The notes beneath the pieces were generated by a model that searched no databases, was not told where the DNA came from, and saw only the letters and a program-made list of their open reading frames with translations. A program made the position numbers and the translations under genes. DNA of 64,000 nt from NCBI RefSeq assembly GCF_005116645.1, contig NZ_SWCM01000005.1, forward strand, positions 1 through 64,000. The letters are read 5' to 3'. Source of the stretch: Desulfopila sp. IMCC35006. GTDB taxonomy: Bacteria; Desulfobacterota; Desulfobulbia; Desulfobulbales; Desulfocapsaceae. Positions 1 to 8,914 of this stretch are shown one piece after another; the stretch's first letter is position 1; each line of letters begins with the position of its first letter.

Positions 1-75
1 GGAAGAAAAAGGAGGGGAAGAAGATTGGTTTATTTTAATTTTTAGGAAGAAAATCAAGAAAAGGAAAAAGAGAGA

Positions 76-678
76 TTATACATTTTCAAACCGCTGAAGA
101 AAATACACTTTCAGATCGCCGCTGACAGCAATAAAAGAATAGTCGTAGAGTTTCTGACAAAAGCTGGTGATTGCCTTGACTTCCTTTTGATTTTTTGAAG
201 CCAGTGTCAATTTTACGTTTGTGTAGCCTTTGGCCTGGATACGCTTAATTTTATCAACAACCTCTTGTAAGATATCATATTGATTTCCCAAGTCGAGAGC
301 CACTTCATCAAAAAATCCAGTCGTATCAATTGCTTTCTGATCAACCGCTATCTGAATCTGCTTAGTTTGAAACCATTCTATGATGCTCAAATATTGCTCT
401 TTTTGTGTTAACGCAGTCGTGTTATAGATGTCCATTGATTCAAGAGAGGTTTCTTCAACAACCTCAATCTCTGGGATCTGCGTCATTGAAATTTCCTGCT
501 TTAATTGCTGTAACTCTTTATTTTTCAAATGATATTTTTCAATGACATTTTTAATAAAAGCCACAGTGTCATGAATTGGCGCAACTTCCTTACATTGAGG
601 ACACTTGACTGATTTTCCAATATAGTCATTTGGGACTTCTCGAAGATGTCCACATTTATTGCACCGAAATAAAGCCAT
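76..678 (-). CDS. Zinc-ribbon protein of unknown function
   Basis: A 200-residue protein. The N-terminus has two CxxC knuckles (C6/C9 and C26/C29), a zinc ribbon resembling those that bind nucleic acid or partner proteins. A helical linker (about residues 38-60) leads to a C-terminal alpha/beta region (about 100-200) that I do not recognise. The start is supported by AGGAG about 11 nt upstream. The gene lies outside the left att copy of the ssrA element, so it belongs either to the chromosome or to an older island stacked at the same site. Only the zinc ribbon is a firm call; the function is unknown. Confidence 0.6.
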   Translation of the reverse strand: MALFRCNKCGHLREVPNDYIGKSVKCPQCKEVAPIHDTVAFIKNVIEKYHLKNKELQQLKQEISMTQIPEIEVVEETSLESMDIYNTTALTQKEQYLSIIEWFQTKQIQIAVDQKAIDTTGFFDEVALDLGNQYDILQEVVDKIKRIQAKGYTNVKLTLASKNQKEVKAITSFCQKLYDYSFIAVSGDLKVYFLQRFENV

Positions 679-1334
679 GAGAAAAGAGTCTCCTAAATTT
701 GAGGGGTTGGAAGCTTGAGAAACAGAATGCCATAATTAGGGCAAAACTCATTCGACCTTACATGAAATATTATTAATCCGTAACCTAAAAAGCTAAAAGA
801 AACACACCCCTTGCGGCATCTGTGAAACTGAAATTGTGTTAATTCAGCGGGAATTGGAGTTTTCCATCAATTGAGTTAACATAGAAGTGGCCCCAAGATT
901 TAGGACCACTGGCTAACCTTTATGATGCTCGACAGAAACATTGTCGCGGTCAGTTCCAGTTCAACCTATCGGGTATTAAGTTAGGTTGGTCTGTCGGCCA
1001 GTTGGCAAAAAAAGGAACAAGCATTGAACAACCGCTTGCTGCACATGACCATCCCCCTGTGTCAGGATAGAGTACGCCGGGAAAAAGGAGATCACAACTT
1101 GAAATGTTGAATCAACTGTCCCTGCCCTGCTTGGGAAAGATCGTGTCACCAAAGCAAATCAAGCACAACGTCACCGCCATATTTCAACTACCTGTCAGCG
1201 TTATTGTCCCCCTGGGCCATAACGAAAAAAATCTCAGTCACCAGGAAGGCGACCGAGATTTAAGGTGATCAACATCTGAACAACGTAAAAAAAGCTTTAT
1301 AAAAGATTATCGATCTGTTGTTACTTACTAAAAA
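679..1334. other. Intergenic region outside the island, possible IS remnant
   Basis: I see no convincing gene here. Around 886-912 the sequence begins AGTGGCCCC and ends GGACCACT, an imperfect inverted pair resembling insertion-sequence termini, so a decayed transposon end is possible. A hairpin with arms AAATCTC (1228-1234) and GAGATTT (about 1255-1261) looks like a terminator or palindrome. Confidence 0.3.
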
Positions 1335-1359
1335 TGGTGGAGGCGGCGGGAGTCGAACC
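1335..1359. repeat. attL: Left attachment site: 25-bp copy of the tmRNA 3' end
   Basis: This 25-bp stretch, starting TGGTGGAGGCGGCGG, is identical to 20203-20227, the 3' end of the intact tmRNA gene (CCA, acceptor strand and part of the T arm). Bases on both sides differ. A partial ssrA end at a distance, with a tyrosine integrase beside the intact ssrA, is the standard signature of integration at this gene. Confidence 0.9.
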
Positions 1360-1422
1360 GAACTCCTTTACCATCTCGCTAACCCTTTGTTATTGGTCGA
1401 AAGTTTTCCTCATCATCTTGCG

Positions 1423-1444
1423 TGTGGATAAAGCTTGTGGATAA
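1423..1444 (+). repeat. Pair of TGTGGATAA repeats (probable integrase arm site, left)
   Basis: TGTGGATAA occurs at 1423-1431 and 1436-1444, a 13-bp period. A matching pair with the same spacing and orientation lies at 20129-20150 inside the right end. Their placement 50-65 bp inside both att cores fits arm-type integrase sites. The 9-mer is also the complement of a consensus DnaA box, an alternative reading. Confidence 0.6.
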
Positions 1445-1527
1445 AACATACAGCCCTTCTCGAAGCATTGCACTTAGTTTTTTACACTCCCCTTCTCAGC
1501 AATACTGGCTATGCAACCACTCCAGAG

Positions 1528-2544
1528 TCAACTCAGCATTTTCTGTATCTGCTCAATCGTCATAACATCATCCTTTCTACGATGAATCATCCTGTGACAG
1601 TTAGAACAGACAGGTAACAAATCTTTGACAGGGTCAACAGTTTGCTCTTTCTGGTTCAGATATAAAGGCTTCGTATGGTGAACTTCTATAAAGCCTCGTC
1701 CCCTCTCACCGTATACTGCTTCAAAGTCAAAACCACAGCCTTTGCATCTTGTCCCGTGTATCTCGATGGCCCTCATGCGATTCGCAGGGTTACGCTCATA
1801 GCGCTTGCCATAGTACTCTTTTGGTGCACCCTCTGGAAAAGCTTCTTCCTCTGCCATTTCGCCTTCAATGTCCTGCTGAACATCTGATCTACTGACAAAC
1901 TCAAGATTATAATGTTGAGGGTAACCATGCGCATATTTTTCAAAACGTAATACTGGGGACTTACCTTCTAGCCCAGCGTTGTCCTTGAAGGATTCATAGC
2001 AATCAGGAAACTGTCGTCGTAAGACCTCTGCTAAGCTCTCACTCCAAAATAGCCTGGTACGACCATTGCTCAATGTCACTTTTGCTTTGTATTCGCTTCC
2101 TGCATAAAACAATGTCAGAGCTACTTCATCATCCATAGAAGGGACGTCGAGAGAAAAGAACTCCCTGATGCCTTGGGGTATCACAGTACCATTATGCAGA
2201 AATGTCGATTTATCAGAATGTTTCACAGCTATGGTTTCTGATATTTGTTCCCATGAATATGCTGTGATTGGTTTAAAACTCGAAGAGGATGATTCTTGCA
2301 CAATTTCGAAACCTAGATTTTCCAAATAAGAGTTTGCTTCATTTCCTCCGGAGAAACCAACCGCTGGAAGCTCGTGCCCATTAGCGTAGATATTTGCGAT
2401 AGCCAGAACATACTTTGGAGGGTACACCTTCCCTTCATGCAACAGGCTGAATTTCGTTGAATGTCTTTTATCTGGGACTCCATTTGATTGAATTTGTTTA
2501 ATAGCCTTAATGATGTCTTCGTGCTTGATATTCTGAGGTATCAT
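1528..2544 (-). CDS. McrA-like HNH endonuclease
   Basis: About 338 residues from the ATG at 2544; an alternative start lies at 2568 and neither has a strong ribosome site. The C-terminal third is an HNH nuclease with a zinc-binding frame: CKGC, then the EVHH catalytic centre, then CSNC and H. The N-terminal 80 residues resemble the head domain I associate with ScoMcrA-like type IV restriction enzymes, and the middle may be a DNA-recognition domain. Such enzymes cut modified (methylated or phosphorothioated) foreign DNA. It is the first gene inside the left end of the island, a usual place for defence cargo. The HNH call is firm; the type IV role is inferred. Confidence 0.8.
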   Translation of the reverse strand: MIPQNIKHEDIIKAIKQIQSNGVPDKRHSTKFSLLHEGKVYPPKYVLAIANIYANGHELPAVGFSGGNEANSYLENLGFEIVQESSSSSFKPITAYSWEQISETIAVKHSDKSTFLHNGTVIPQGIREFFSLDVPSMDDEVALTLFYAGSEYKAKVTLSNGRTRLFWSESLAEVLRRQFPDCYESFKDNAGLEGKSPVLRFEKYAHGYPQHYNLEFVSRSDVQQDIEGEMAEEEAFPEGAPKEYYGKRYERNPANRMRAIEIHGTRCKGCGFDFEAVYGERGRGFIEVHHTKPLYLNQKEQTVDPVKDLLPVCSNCHRMIHRRKDDVMTIEQIQKMLS

Positions 2545-2699
2545 TATGTAAGATTTCCATAGCAGCAATTTTTAAACGACTGGTTCATGTACCCTGTAGC
2601 ATCAAATATTGAGCATTGCACCCACATGCAGCGCCCAAGTATAATTTGTTGTATACCTATCTGAAATCATCAGCAATCATTTTTCACCAAAGGATATTC

Positions 2700-3374
2700 G
2701 TGCGCCTATTTATTGTTAACCTGTTGCTAACCTTTTTTCTATTGGTCACACCTGCTCTCTCCCAAGTCATAACAGGCAAGGTCATACACATTGCTGACGG
2801 TGATACCATTACCATACTGGACTCATCGAGGAACCAGCACAAGATCCGCCTATACGGCATCGATACCCCAGAGAAGGGTCAAGCATTCGGTCAAGCCGCC
2901 AAGAAGTTCACCTCAAGTCTCACCGCAAGCAAGACCGCCGAGGTCACAGTCTATGATACTGACAAGTACGGTAGGACTGTAGGCGTTGTCATGGTCAATG
3001 GAACTAATGTCAACCAGAGCCTCATCAAAGCTGGCTACGCATGGCAATACAGGAAGTACTGCAAGGAAGCTTTCTGTAATGATTGGCTCAGGCTGGAAGA
3101 CAATGCGAGGAACTTAAGGTTGGGACTCTGGGCTGATAAACATCCTGAGACACCATGGGACTACAGGAAGGGCATACGGAATGGGACAACATCAAGCAAG
3201 ACCGAAAGAACATACACAGCGTCAGCAGGAAGCTATCACGGCAATGTTAAAAGCCATGTGTTCCATGCACCGAGCTGTAGGGGCTATAACTGTAAGAACT
3301 GCGTGAAGAGTTTTGGGAGTAGACAGGCGGCTCTAAACTCTGGGTATAGACCTTGCGGGATCTGTAAGCCTTGA
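2700..3374 (+). CDS. Secreted thermonuclease-like (SNase) protein with C-terminal metal-binding domain
   Basis: The likely start is GTG at 2700, preceded by AAAGGA; it gives 224 residues beginning with a clean signal peptide (hydrophobic 2-20, cleavage near ALS-Q). The SNase fold follows, with ADGDT, an IRLYGIDTPE stretch and a later YGR, supplying the Asp, Arg and Glu set of the staphylococcal nuclease active site. The last ~45 residues form a small Cys/His domain (HAPSC, CKNC, CGIC) of the Ada-like metal-binding type often fused to secreted SNases. It should degrade nucleic acid outside the cytoplasm. A damaged second copy of the tail lies 1.4 kb downstream. Confidence 0.85.
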   Translation: MRLFIVNLLLTFFLLVTPALSQVITGKVIHIADGDTITILDSSRNQHKIRLYGIDTPEKGQAFGQAAKKFTSSLTASKTAEVTVYDTDKYGRTVGVVMVNGTNVNQSLIKAGYAWQYRKYCKEAFCNDWLRLEDNARNLRLGLWADKHPETPWDYRKGIRNGTTSSKTERTYTASAGSYHGNVKSHVFHAPSCRGYNCKNCVKSFGSRQAALNSGYRPCGICKP

Positions 3375-3440
3375 GTAAATATAACATATTGTAGTTGCGC
3401 ATAGTTTCATTACCTCCAGATTTACCTTTAGGAGTGAGAT

Positions 3441-4724
3441 ATGAACCGTATTGCTACTGCCATTGTTAGAGGAATAAAGTTCCAAAAGTATTCTAAGATT
3501 AGTTTTGATCTAAATGGTCAAATAGCTCCCCTCCTGGCTCAAGTCAAAAAGACTCTCCTTTCAGAAGTTGACAATCCTAGTGAAATAAAGGATCTCATAT
3601 CTTCTCTTGAAGAAGACCCCGAACAAGCAGAAGCTCAAAGAATATTGTCGGATTTAATAGCTGTCCAACAGAAAAGCCTAAGCCTAAAGCTTGCTTCTTT
3701 GGCTGAAGACCTCATTGAACTTGTGTTTGATCTTCAAGTGACTCTTGAACATGAATTAGGCTTCAGGCGGGAAAATGTAACGGGCCTGGCAGGCATACTG
3801 ATTATTCAGGAAACTGAGTTTAAAAGAGGTTACAGTATTAGCGGTGGTGCTCGGCGTCCGGATGTTAAACAGCAAGTTGATACAGAAAGTGGAATTGATA
3901 TTGATTCTGAGGAAGTAACAGAGCCACTCACTGAAGATTCACCGATTGCTGGTGACTTTCAAATTCTCCTCCAACGTGAGTTTGGCGGTTCTAAACCTCA
4001 AAATGTTGACCCCCTAGAGCAAATTGATCTCGATGAAGAGGTAGATACACCCTTTGAATCCGAGGAAGATGATGTCCATGAAATCACAACTATTGAGAAA
4101 ACGGAATTAAAATTACCTAAACCTTTTCTTGCACGTGTACGACCACATCTATCACCACCTTCAATTTTACAACCAGCCCAAGCAGATCCTGCGATCAAGA
4201 GCTGGCGAGAGATACTTGAAGAGGAAATGGAACATCTACAAGTAGGGCAAATTGCTTTTAACCCTCCGGAAATGATGAAGGTAGGAAAGCCCGAAAGAGT
4301 AGAGGTAAGAATTACTAGAGAGAGGAACACTGATTTTGTATCTACGATGAAAGGCCGTGGTCACCCTCAAGTTGAAGAACTTAAAGTGTATGAATTCATG
4401 AGGGTAGACCTTAGTGGCGATGATTTCACAATCATTCCTTTAAATGAGCCTGATCAGATAATTGCATCGACAGGTTTTACTGAGTGGGCCTGGACGGTTA
4501 CACCAAGCAAGAGGGGAAAAAAAGTATTACACCTCCATGTATCTCTTAGAATAAAATTACCAGACACTGAAAAGACAAAAGGACACCCAGTTATCGACAA
4601 AGCAATAGTTGTGAAGGTCAACCCTGCATATTCAGGAAAGCGATTCATTAAGGAAAACTGGAAATGGTTGATGACTGCTCTGGTGATACCTTTGGCTGGA
4701 CTTATTTGGAAAAGCTTGAAATAG
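3441..4724 (+). CDS. Unknown protein with beta-rich domain and C-terminal membrane anchor
   Basis: 427 residues preceded by TTAGGAGTGAG, a good ribosome site. Residues 1-120 are helical, about 165-220 are acidic and probably disordered, and about 265-405 look like a beta-sandwich with a WAWTVTPSKRG motif. Residues 408-425 are hydrophobic (WLMTALVIPLAGLIW), giving a tail anchor with most of the protein in the cytoplasm. From memory, similar beta domains with the same anchor occur beside TIR, caspase-like or STAND proteins in bacterial conflict loci; this could not be checked. The neighbours 5174-6154 and 7083-8633 fit a defence setting. Function unknown. Confidence 0.6.
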   Translation: MNRIATAIVRGIKFQKYSKISFDLNGQIAPLLAQVKKTLLSEVDNPSEIKDLISSLEEDPEQAEAQRILSDLIAVQQKSLSLKLASLAEDLIELVFDLQVTLEHELGFRRENVTGLAGILIIQETEFKRGYSISGGARRPDVKQQVDTESGIDIDSEEVTEPLTEDSPIAGDFQILLQREFGGSKPQNVDPLEQIDLDEEVDTPFESEEDDVHEITTIEKTELKLPKPFLARVRPHLSPPSILQPAQADPAIKSWREILEEEMEHLQVGQIAFNPPEMMKVGKPERVEVRITRERNTDFVSTMKGRGHPQVEELKVYEFMRVDLSGDDFTIIPLNEPDQIIASTGFTEWAWTVTPSKRGKKVLHLHVSLRIKLPDTEKTKGHPVIDKAIVVKVNPAYSGKRFIKENWKWLMTALVIPLAGLIWKSLK

Positions 4725-4769
4725 GAAAGACTTTGTCTGAATCAGTTAGCTATGTGCCATCATAAGCAT

Positions 4770-5095
4770 AACAACGGCAATGTTAAAAGCCACGTGTTCC
4801 ATGCACCTTCCTGTAAGGATTACAACTGTAAGAACTGCGTGCAGAGCTTTGGGAGTAACTATAGCGCTCAGCTAATTGCACCCGCTTTTGCTGTGCTAAT
4901 TTCATCCAGCCAGGGCGTTTATACGCATAAACACTCATCTCGGCTGGGTAGAATTCATGTATGTTTGGCGGGGTAACGGAATATGAGAACCATCATTTTG
5001 CATTGTCGATGAATGGGTGAATTTATCTCAGCGTTATAGAGAAGCAGGAAGCTTTGAAATCTGGGTATCGACCTTGTGGGATGTGCAAACCGTAG
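4770..5095 (+). pseudogene. Duplicated tail of the SNase gene, interrupted by a small element
   Basis: Bases 4770-4858 repeat 3239-3330 with few differences and encode the same Cys/His tail (VKSHVFHAPSC, CKNCV). The copy resumes at about 5042 and finishes the domain in a consistent frame (QEALKSGYRPCGMCKP then stop at 5095). Between the halves lies a ~180-bp insertion. No nuclease domain precedes this copy, so it is only a duplicated 3' fragment and is not expected to make a working protein. Confidence 0.75.
4859..5039. mobile_element. MITE-like insertion with 25-bp imperfect terminal inverted repeats
   Basis: The ends 4859-4883 (starts CTATAGCGCT) and 5015-5039 (reads GCGTTATAG at its outer edge) are inverted copies matching at about 20 of 25 positions. 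No transposase is encoded. It splits the duplicated SNase tail, which rejoins in frame when the element is removed. The target duplication is short and ambiguous (perhaps AA). The family was not identified. Confidence 0.6.
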
Positions 5096-5173
5096 TAGAC
5101 TACTACGCAATATATTTAGAAAACAAAAAGCAGTTTAATATGAAGATTAAGCACTTCCAAGGGGAAAATACTG

Positions 5174-6154
5174 ATGGACCTAACTGACAAGATAGAGCAT
5201 GTGTCTAAAAGTGCTGGCCTTAGCGAGATTGGTACCAGAGCTGCCAAAGCATTAGCACGAGACCCACACGGAATTGAACGTGAAGCCGCCCCCTCTATGC
5301 TTGCATCGCTATTGGATATATCTCTCAAAGATGCAAGTGATGCAGTCATTGAATTGCTCACAAAAAAGGTTGTGCACGAAAAGACCAAGACAACACGACT
5401 CGAAGTTGACCTCTCACTACTTGGATTGACGTCAGAACAGATAGATACTCTAAGGATTCACCAAACTGTATTCGAGAATCATGGTGCCCCACATTCGAAC
5501 AAAGCCATGCATTCCTTAAGCAAGCTTTTTGAAAAAACAGATGGAACACTATATATTGGGCTTGAGGTTACTCCCCCCTCAATTTTCAAGGATCTGAAAG
5601 CTAGAGCAAAGGCGAGGAAACAGACTGTATTCCTGATGCCTAGAAAACGTGACGTATCAACACAGCGCCAGTTACACTACTCTGAGGTATTGAAAGAGTG
5701 GAAGGACTTCTTTAGAACAGAAGAGGTAGCCGTGAGAAAAAACACTGAACTTCGTATTACCGAGATTCCATTCAAAGACCTTTATACGAGTGCCCTATCT
5801 TCAGATGTAGCTCGGTTTGATGTCCATTTTTTAGATTCTAGCTCAACGAGGAAAGGGGACATCATTGAGGTTAAGAACAAAACATCTCTCTATGAATCAA
5901 TATCGGCTCGGTACAAAGAAGCGCTCGCCAGGTCGTGCCCGTTGTGGTCTATCTGGTGGTGGAAAGCAATGGCAATTTGGTTTAAATGTTTACTCTTACC
6001 ACTCTTCCTCATCGTGCTAGGCTTAATCTTAGCTTCGTACACAAACCCATATGCTGCTGTTGTATCAACGATTGTACTCGGGACTTTAGTTAACATTATC
6101 ACTAAGCACCTAGGAATACTTAATTGGCGCCCAGAAGCTCTTTTCGAAAACTAA
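5174..6154 (+). CDS. Winged-helix and two-TM protein of unknown function
   Basis: 326 residues, with AAGGGG upstream of the ATG. Residues about 15-70 resemble a winged helix (ALARDPHGI, then LASLLDISLKDASDAVIELL). The middle (about 120-250) is alpha/beta and ends in a segment with FDVHFLD and EVKNK, vaguely like phospholipase-D-type or TrmB-like regulators. Two hydrophobic segments follow at about 268-290 and 293-315, so the soluble part is probably cytoplasmic and membrane-tethered. The 3' end overlaps the next reading frame by about 30 nt, suggesting co-translation with the radical SAM gene. Family not recognised. Confidence 0.6.
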   Translation: MDLTDKIEHVSKSAGLSEIGTRAAKALARDPHGIEREAAPSMLASLLDISLKDASDAVIELLTKKVVHEKTKTTRLEVDLSLLGLTSEQIDTLRIHQTVFENHGAPHSNKAMHSLSKLFEKTDGTLYIGLEVTPPSIFKDLKARAKARKQTVFLMPRKRDVSTQRQLHYSEVLKEWKDFFRTEEVAVRKNTELRITEIPFKDLYTSALSSDVARFDVHFLDSSSTRKGDIIEVKNKTSLYESISARYKEALARSCPLWSIWWWKAMAIWFKCLLLPLFLIVLGLILASYTNPYAAVVSTIVLGTLVNIITKHLGILNWRPEALFEN

Positions 6155-6921
6155 TTCAAGGTATAGAGGTATGTTACGATCCAGACCTTGACATCATTTC
6201 ACAAGATAGACTGTCCAGGCAATTTACCAGCCTAAACCGTACTCAAGTTCAAGGCACGTTTGACCTATGTGCTGAAATAACCACATGGTGCAATCTTTTT
6301 TGCCAGAACTGTTTTTCATCCTCGATGGCCAGAAAGCAGGGGATTCACCTAGAATATCAAAAAGTCCATTCAGTACTACTCTCCAAAAAAAAGGAGTTAG
6401 TGAGATTCTGCATTACAGGCGGTGAGCCATTCCTACATCCCAACATTGAGAATTTCCTCACCTTGCCAAATGAGTTTAGCGACCTGGGGTGCGTACTCAC
6501 AACAAACGGAACCCTTAGACCGGAACTTGATGTATCCCTCATTGCCAATAATTGGCTTATTGCTGTATCTCTCCATGGACGTGAAGATGCTCACAATGCT
6601 TACTGTGGCTTTGACTCATTTCAAGTTGTTCGCAAAAGGATTGAGAGCCTAGCGGGATACACTCGAGTACATGTTTACTGTGTCATACACGATGGATTAA
6701 CAATTGAAGATATCGAATGGATGTTAAAATTTCGCTCTGAATCTGGTGCCAAGTTTCTGCGATTTATCGTACCACGAGCATTTGGTAGGTATAGGCCTTT
6801 GTATAGGCATTCTATATTAGAAGAAATAGCTGTCAGGCTTGATGGGGCCTCCGGTATTAAGCTCAATGCTTCGAAAACTTTGTTCCTTGAATCATCAGGC
6901 ATTATTCGGTTGTCAGTATAA
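6124..6921 (+). CDS. Radical SAM protein, C-terminus possibly frameshifted
   Basis: The frame opens with TTG at 6124 inside the end of the previous gene; no ATG precedes the core motif in frame, so the start is uncertain. C56, C60 and C63 (CNLFCQNC) form the CxxxCxxC site for the 4Fe-4S cluster that cleaves S-adenosylmethionine, and ITGGEPFLHP is the SAM-binding GGEP motif. The barrel continues to about residue 240. The frame stops at 6921, but the +1 frame carries on with GCQYNMCYN and later SPCGNIK, which resembles the Cys-rich C-terminal part of such enzymes. A one-base shift near 6870-6905 is therefore likely. Substrate unknown. Confidence 0.7.
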   Translation: MAPRSSFRKLIQGIEVCYDPDLDIISQDRLSRQFTSLNRTQVQGTFDLCAEITTWCNLFCQNCFSSSMARKQGIHLEYQKVHSVLLSKKKELVRFCITGGEPFLHPNIENFLTLPNEFSDLGCVLTTNGTLRPELDVSLIANNWLIAVSLHGREDAHNAYCGFDSFQVVRKRIESLAGYTRVHVYCVIHDGLTIEDIEWMLKFRSESGAKFLRFIVPRAFGRYRPLYRHSILEEIAVRLDGASGIKLNASKTLFLESSGIIRLSV

Positions 6922-7082
6922 TATGTGTTACAATCTTCACACTGTAGGCACTATGAATGTAAAATTTATGGGGAAAGGAGATTTAAGAGGAAGCTTGGAC
7001 TCTAGGAATAGCCCTTGTGGGAATATAAAAGCATTGGGCTTCATGCTGATTCAGAACCTAGATTTAACTCTAGAGCGTTATC

Positions 7083-8633
7083 TTAATTGCCAAGTTTTCT
7101 CTGCGCAATTTTCTTTAAGTTCAGAGCGTCAGAATCATCTGGTTTAATTTCAAGAACTTTACTAAAGGCCTCCAACGCTTGCTCGTGCTTGCCAAGGTTG
7201 CCCAGCAAAGCACCCTTCCATAACCAGAAGTCTGTATCATGAGGTTCAAGCTCAAGACACTTGTTGAGAGCCTCCAAAGCGTCCTCCTTCCAGTCAAGCT
7301 CAAATAGACTAACAAATTTGCCCCTCAAGGCATTGCAATCAAGGGGATTTGTCTCAAGATACTTATTGAAAGCCCCTACAGCTTCCTCGTGCCTGTCAAT
7401 CCTACTCAGAGCACTGGCTTTGTTGTACCAGGTAGCCACCCTGACAGGATCAAGCTCATGAGACTTGTTGAACGCCTCCAAAGCCTCATGGTGCCTGTCA
7501 AGCTTAGCCAAGGTAACACCTTTACTGTACCAAGTAGCTTCCTTGCCAGGTTCAATCTCAAGAGACTTATTGAAAGCCTCCAAGGCTTCATCATTCCTGT
7601 CAAGCATTCTTAGGCTAGTACCTTTGCTGAGCAGAGCTTCGCAATCAAGAGGATTTGTCTTAAGAGACTTATCGTAAGCCTCCAAGGCTTCATCGTGCCT
7701 GCCAAGCCTACTAAGAGCAATGCCTTTGTTGTACCAGGTAGCTGCCCTGTCAGGTTCAATCTCAAGAGACTTATTGAAAGCCTCCAAAGCTTCATCATTC
7801 CTGTCAAGTTCAGCCAGAGTAGCACCTTTATTGTGCCAGCCTACTGAAAGGTCAGGATCAAGCTCAAGACACTTGTCGAAAACCTCTAAAGCTTCCTCGT
7901 GCCTGTCAAGCTTAACCAGAACAAGGCCTTTGTTGTACCAGGAAAAGGTACTGTCAGGATCAAGCTCAAGACACTTATCGTAATCATCCAAAGCTTCATT
8001 ATTCCTGCCAAGTGCAGCCAAAGCATAACCTCGTCTGTGCCAGGCAATCGGATCGTCAGTCTTCATCATTAGCAACAAGTCTGAAATAACCAAAACCTTT
8101 CCATGATCACCGGCAAAGGCAAGAGCTTGAGCTTTTCCATGGAGACTTTCAAATATCATTTGGTCTTCCGTACGAGTATCTTCAGCTAGGCTATCTCCTA
8201 AAGACACACCTCCCAAATTGACAGCTAAGTGATCCAGTCTTTGCTCAAATTCTTCAAATAAATCATATTGTTGAAATGTTGCCAGTCGCATGTCACCTCT
8301 TTCGCAATCTTCAAGTCTTACAGGCACAATGGTAAAAGAACTATCTGGCTGTGCCATAGCAATTTCATATGCTCTGTTGAGTTCATCATCCTGAAAACCT
8401 GGTTTATCGTCCCCAATTTTCCGCAGAGCATCCTCACTAATGCAGATAACAAAATAGCGACTTCGAGGGATTGCTTTCATGATCTGTGGTAACCACTTTC
8501 CAGGCTTCAAATCCACCTTGTCAAACCAGACATTAACCTTCCGCTTTACAAGTCCGTCATATACCATCCGAACCATCTCAAGGTTATCATGAGCATAGCT
8601 TAGAAAAACACGGTTGTTCAATTTATCATCCAT
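7083..8633 (-). CDS. TIR-domain protein with nine TPR repeats
   Basis: 516 residues. Residues 1-140 form a TIR domain: FLSYAHDN at the start, LKPGKW in the second box, FVICIS, and FQDDELNRAYE with the probable catalytic Glu of NAD-cleaving TIRs. From about residue 190 there are nine 34-residue TPRs plus a half repeat; the DNA is visibly repetitive with a period near 102 bp. TIR effectors in bacterial immunity deplete or convert NAD, and the TPRs would sense or bind a partner. The gene converges on the radical SAM/membrane protein group. No strong ribosome site is visible. Domain calls are firm; the immune role is inferred. Confidence 0.85.
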   Translation of the reverse strand: MDDKLNNRVFLSYAHDNLEMVRMVYDGLVKRKVNVWFDKVDLKPGKWLPQIMKAIPRSRYFVICISEDALRKIGDDKPGFQDDELNRAYEIAMAQPDSSFTIVPVRLEDCERGDMRLATFQQYDLFEEFEQRLDHLAVNLGGVSLGDSLAEDTRTEDQMIFESLHGKAQALAFAGDHGKVLVISDLLLMMKTDDPIAWHRRGYALAALGRNNEALDDYDKCLELDPDSTFSWYNKGLVLVKLDRHEEALEVFDKCLELDPDLSVGWHNKGATLAELDRNDEALEAFNKSLEIEPDRAATWYNKGIALSRLGRHDEALEAYDKSLKTNPLDCEALLSKGTSLRMLDRNDEALEAFNKSLEIEPGKEATWYSKGVTLAKLDRHHEALEAFNKSHELDPVRVATWYNKASALSRIDRHEEAVGAFNKYLETNPLDCNALRGKFVSLFELDWKEDALEALNKCLELEPHDTDFWLWKGALLGNLGKHEQALEAFSKVLEIKPDDSDALNLKKIAQRKLGN

Positions 8634-8914
8634 AGTTTGACTGATTAAAATGCGGAGAGGTTTAAAACAATGATGTTCACCAAGTACATCCTAACATAAT
8701 TGTTCCTGATCTTTCTATCAAGACAAGAACTGGCTTTGAGAATCATAAAATAATCCACCTCAAGTTTTACCAGCAAAAAATCTGAGACAGTATCGATGAG
8801 GATACTTCCCGCCGACATCCCCCGTCTACCCACCCTTCGTCCCCCACAGGAAGACATTAAACCCAAACCAAAAGGAGAAGACCATATAGCCCTCCCCAAT
8901 TAATATACACATTG

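Noticed and set aside
1335-1400. tRNA gene or second tmRNA at the left repeat
   Set aside because: Homology to the tmRNA 3' end stops after 25 bp and the following sequence does not fold as a tRNA.
1423-1444. Chromosomal origin DnaA boxes
   Set aside because: Only two sites per end, mirrored at both ends of a mobile element with the same spacing; arm-type integrase sites explain this better. No dnaA or gidA nearby.
6124-6921. Prokaryotic viperin
   Set aside because: It has CxxxCxxC and GGEP motifs, but surrounding residues are those of general radical SAM enzymes and I see no viperin-specific signature.
8645-8899. 84-codon minus-strand frame between the TIR gene and the resolvase
   Set aside because: No ribosome site, irregular composition and no recognisable domain; treated as chance.
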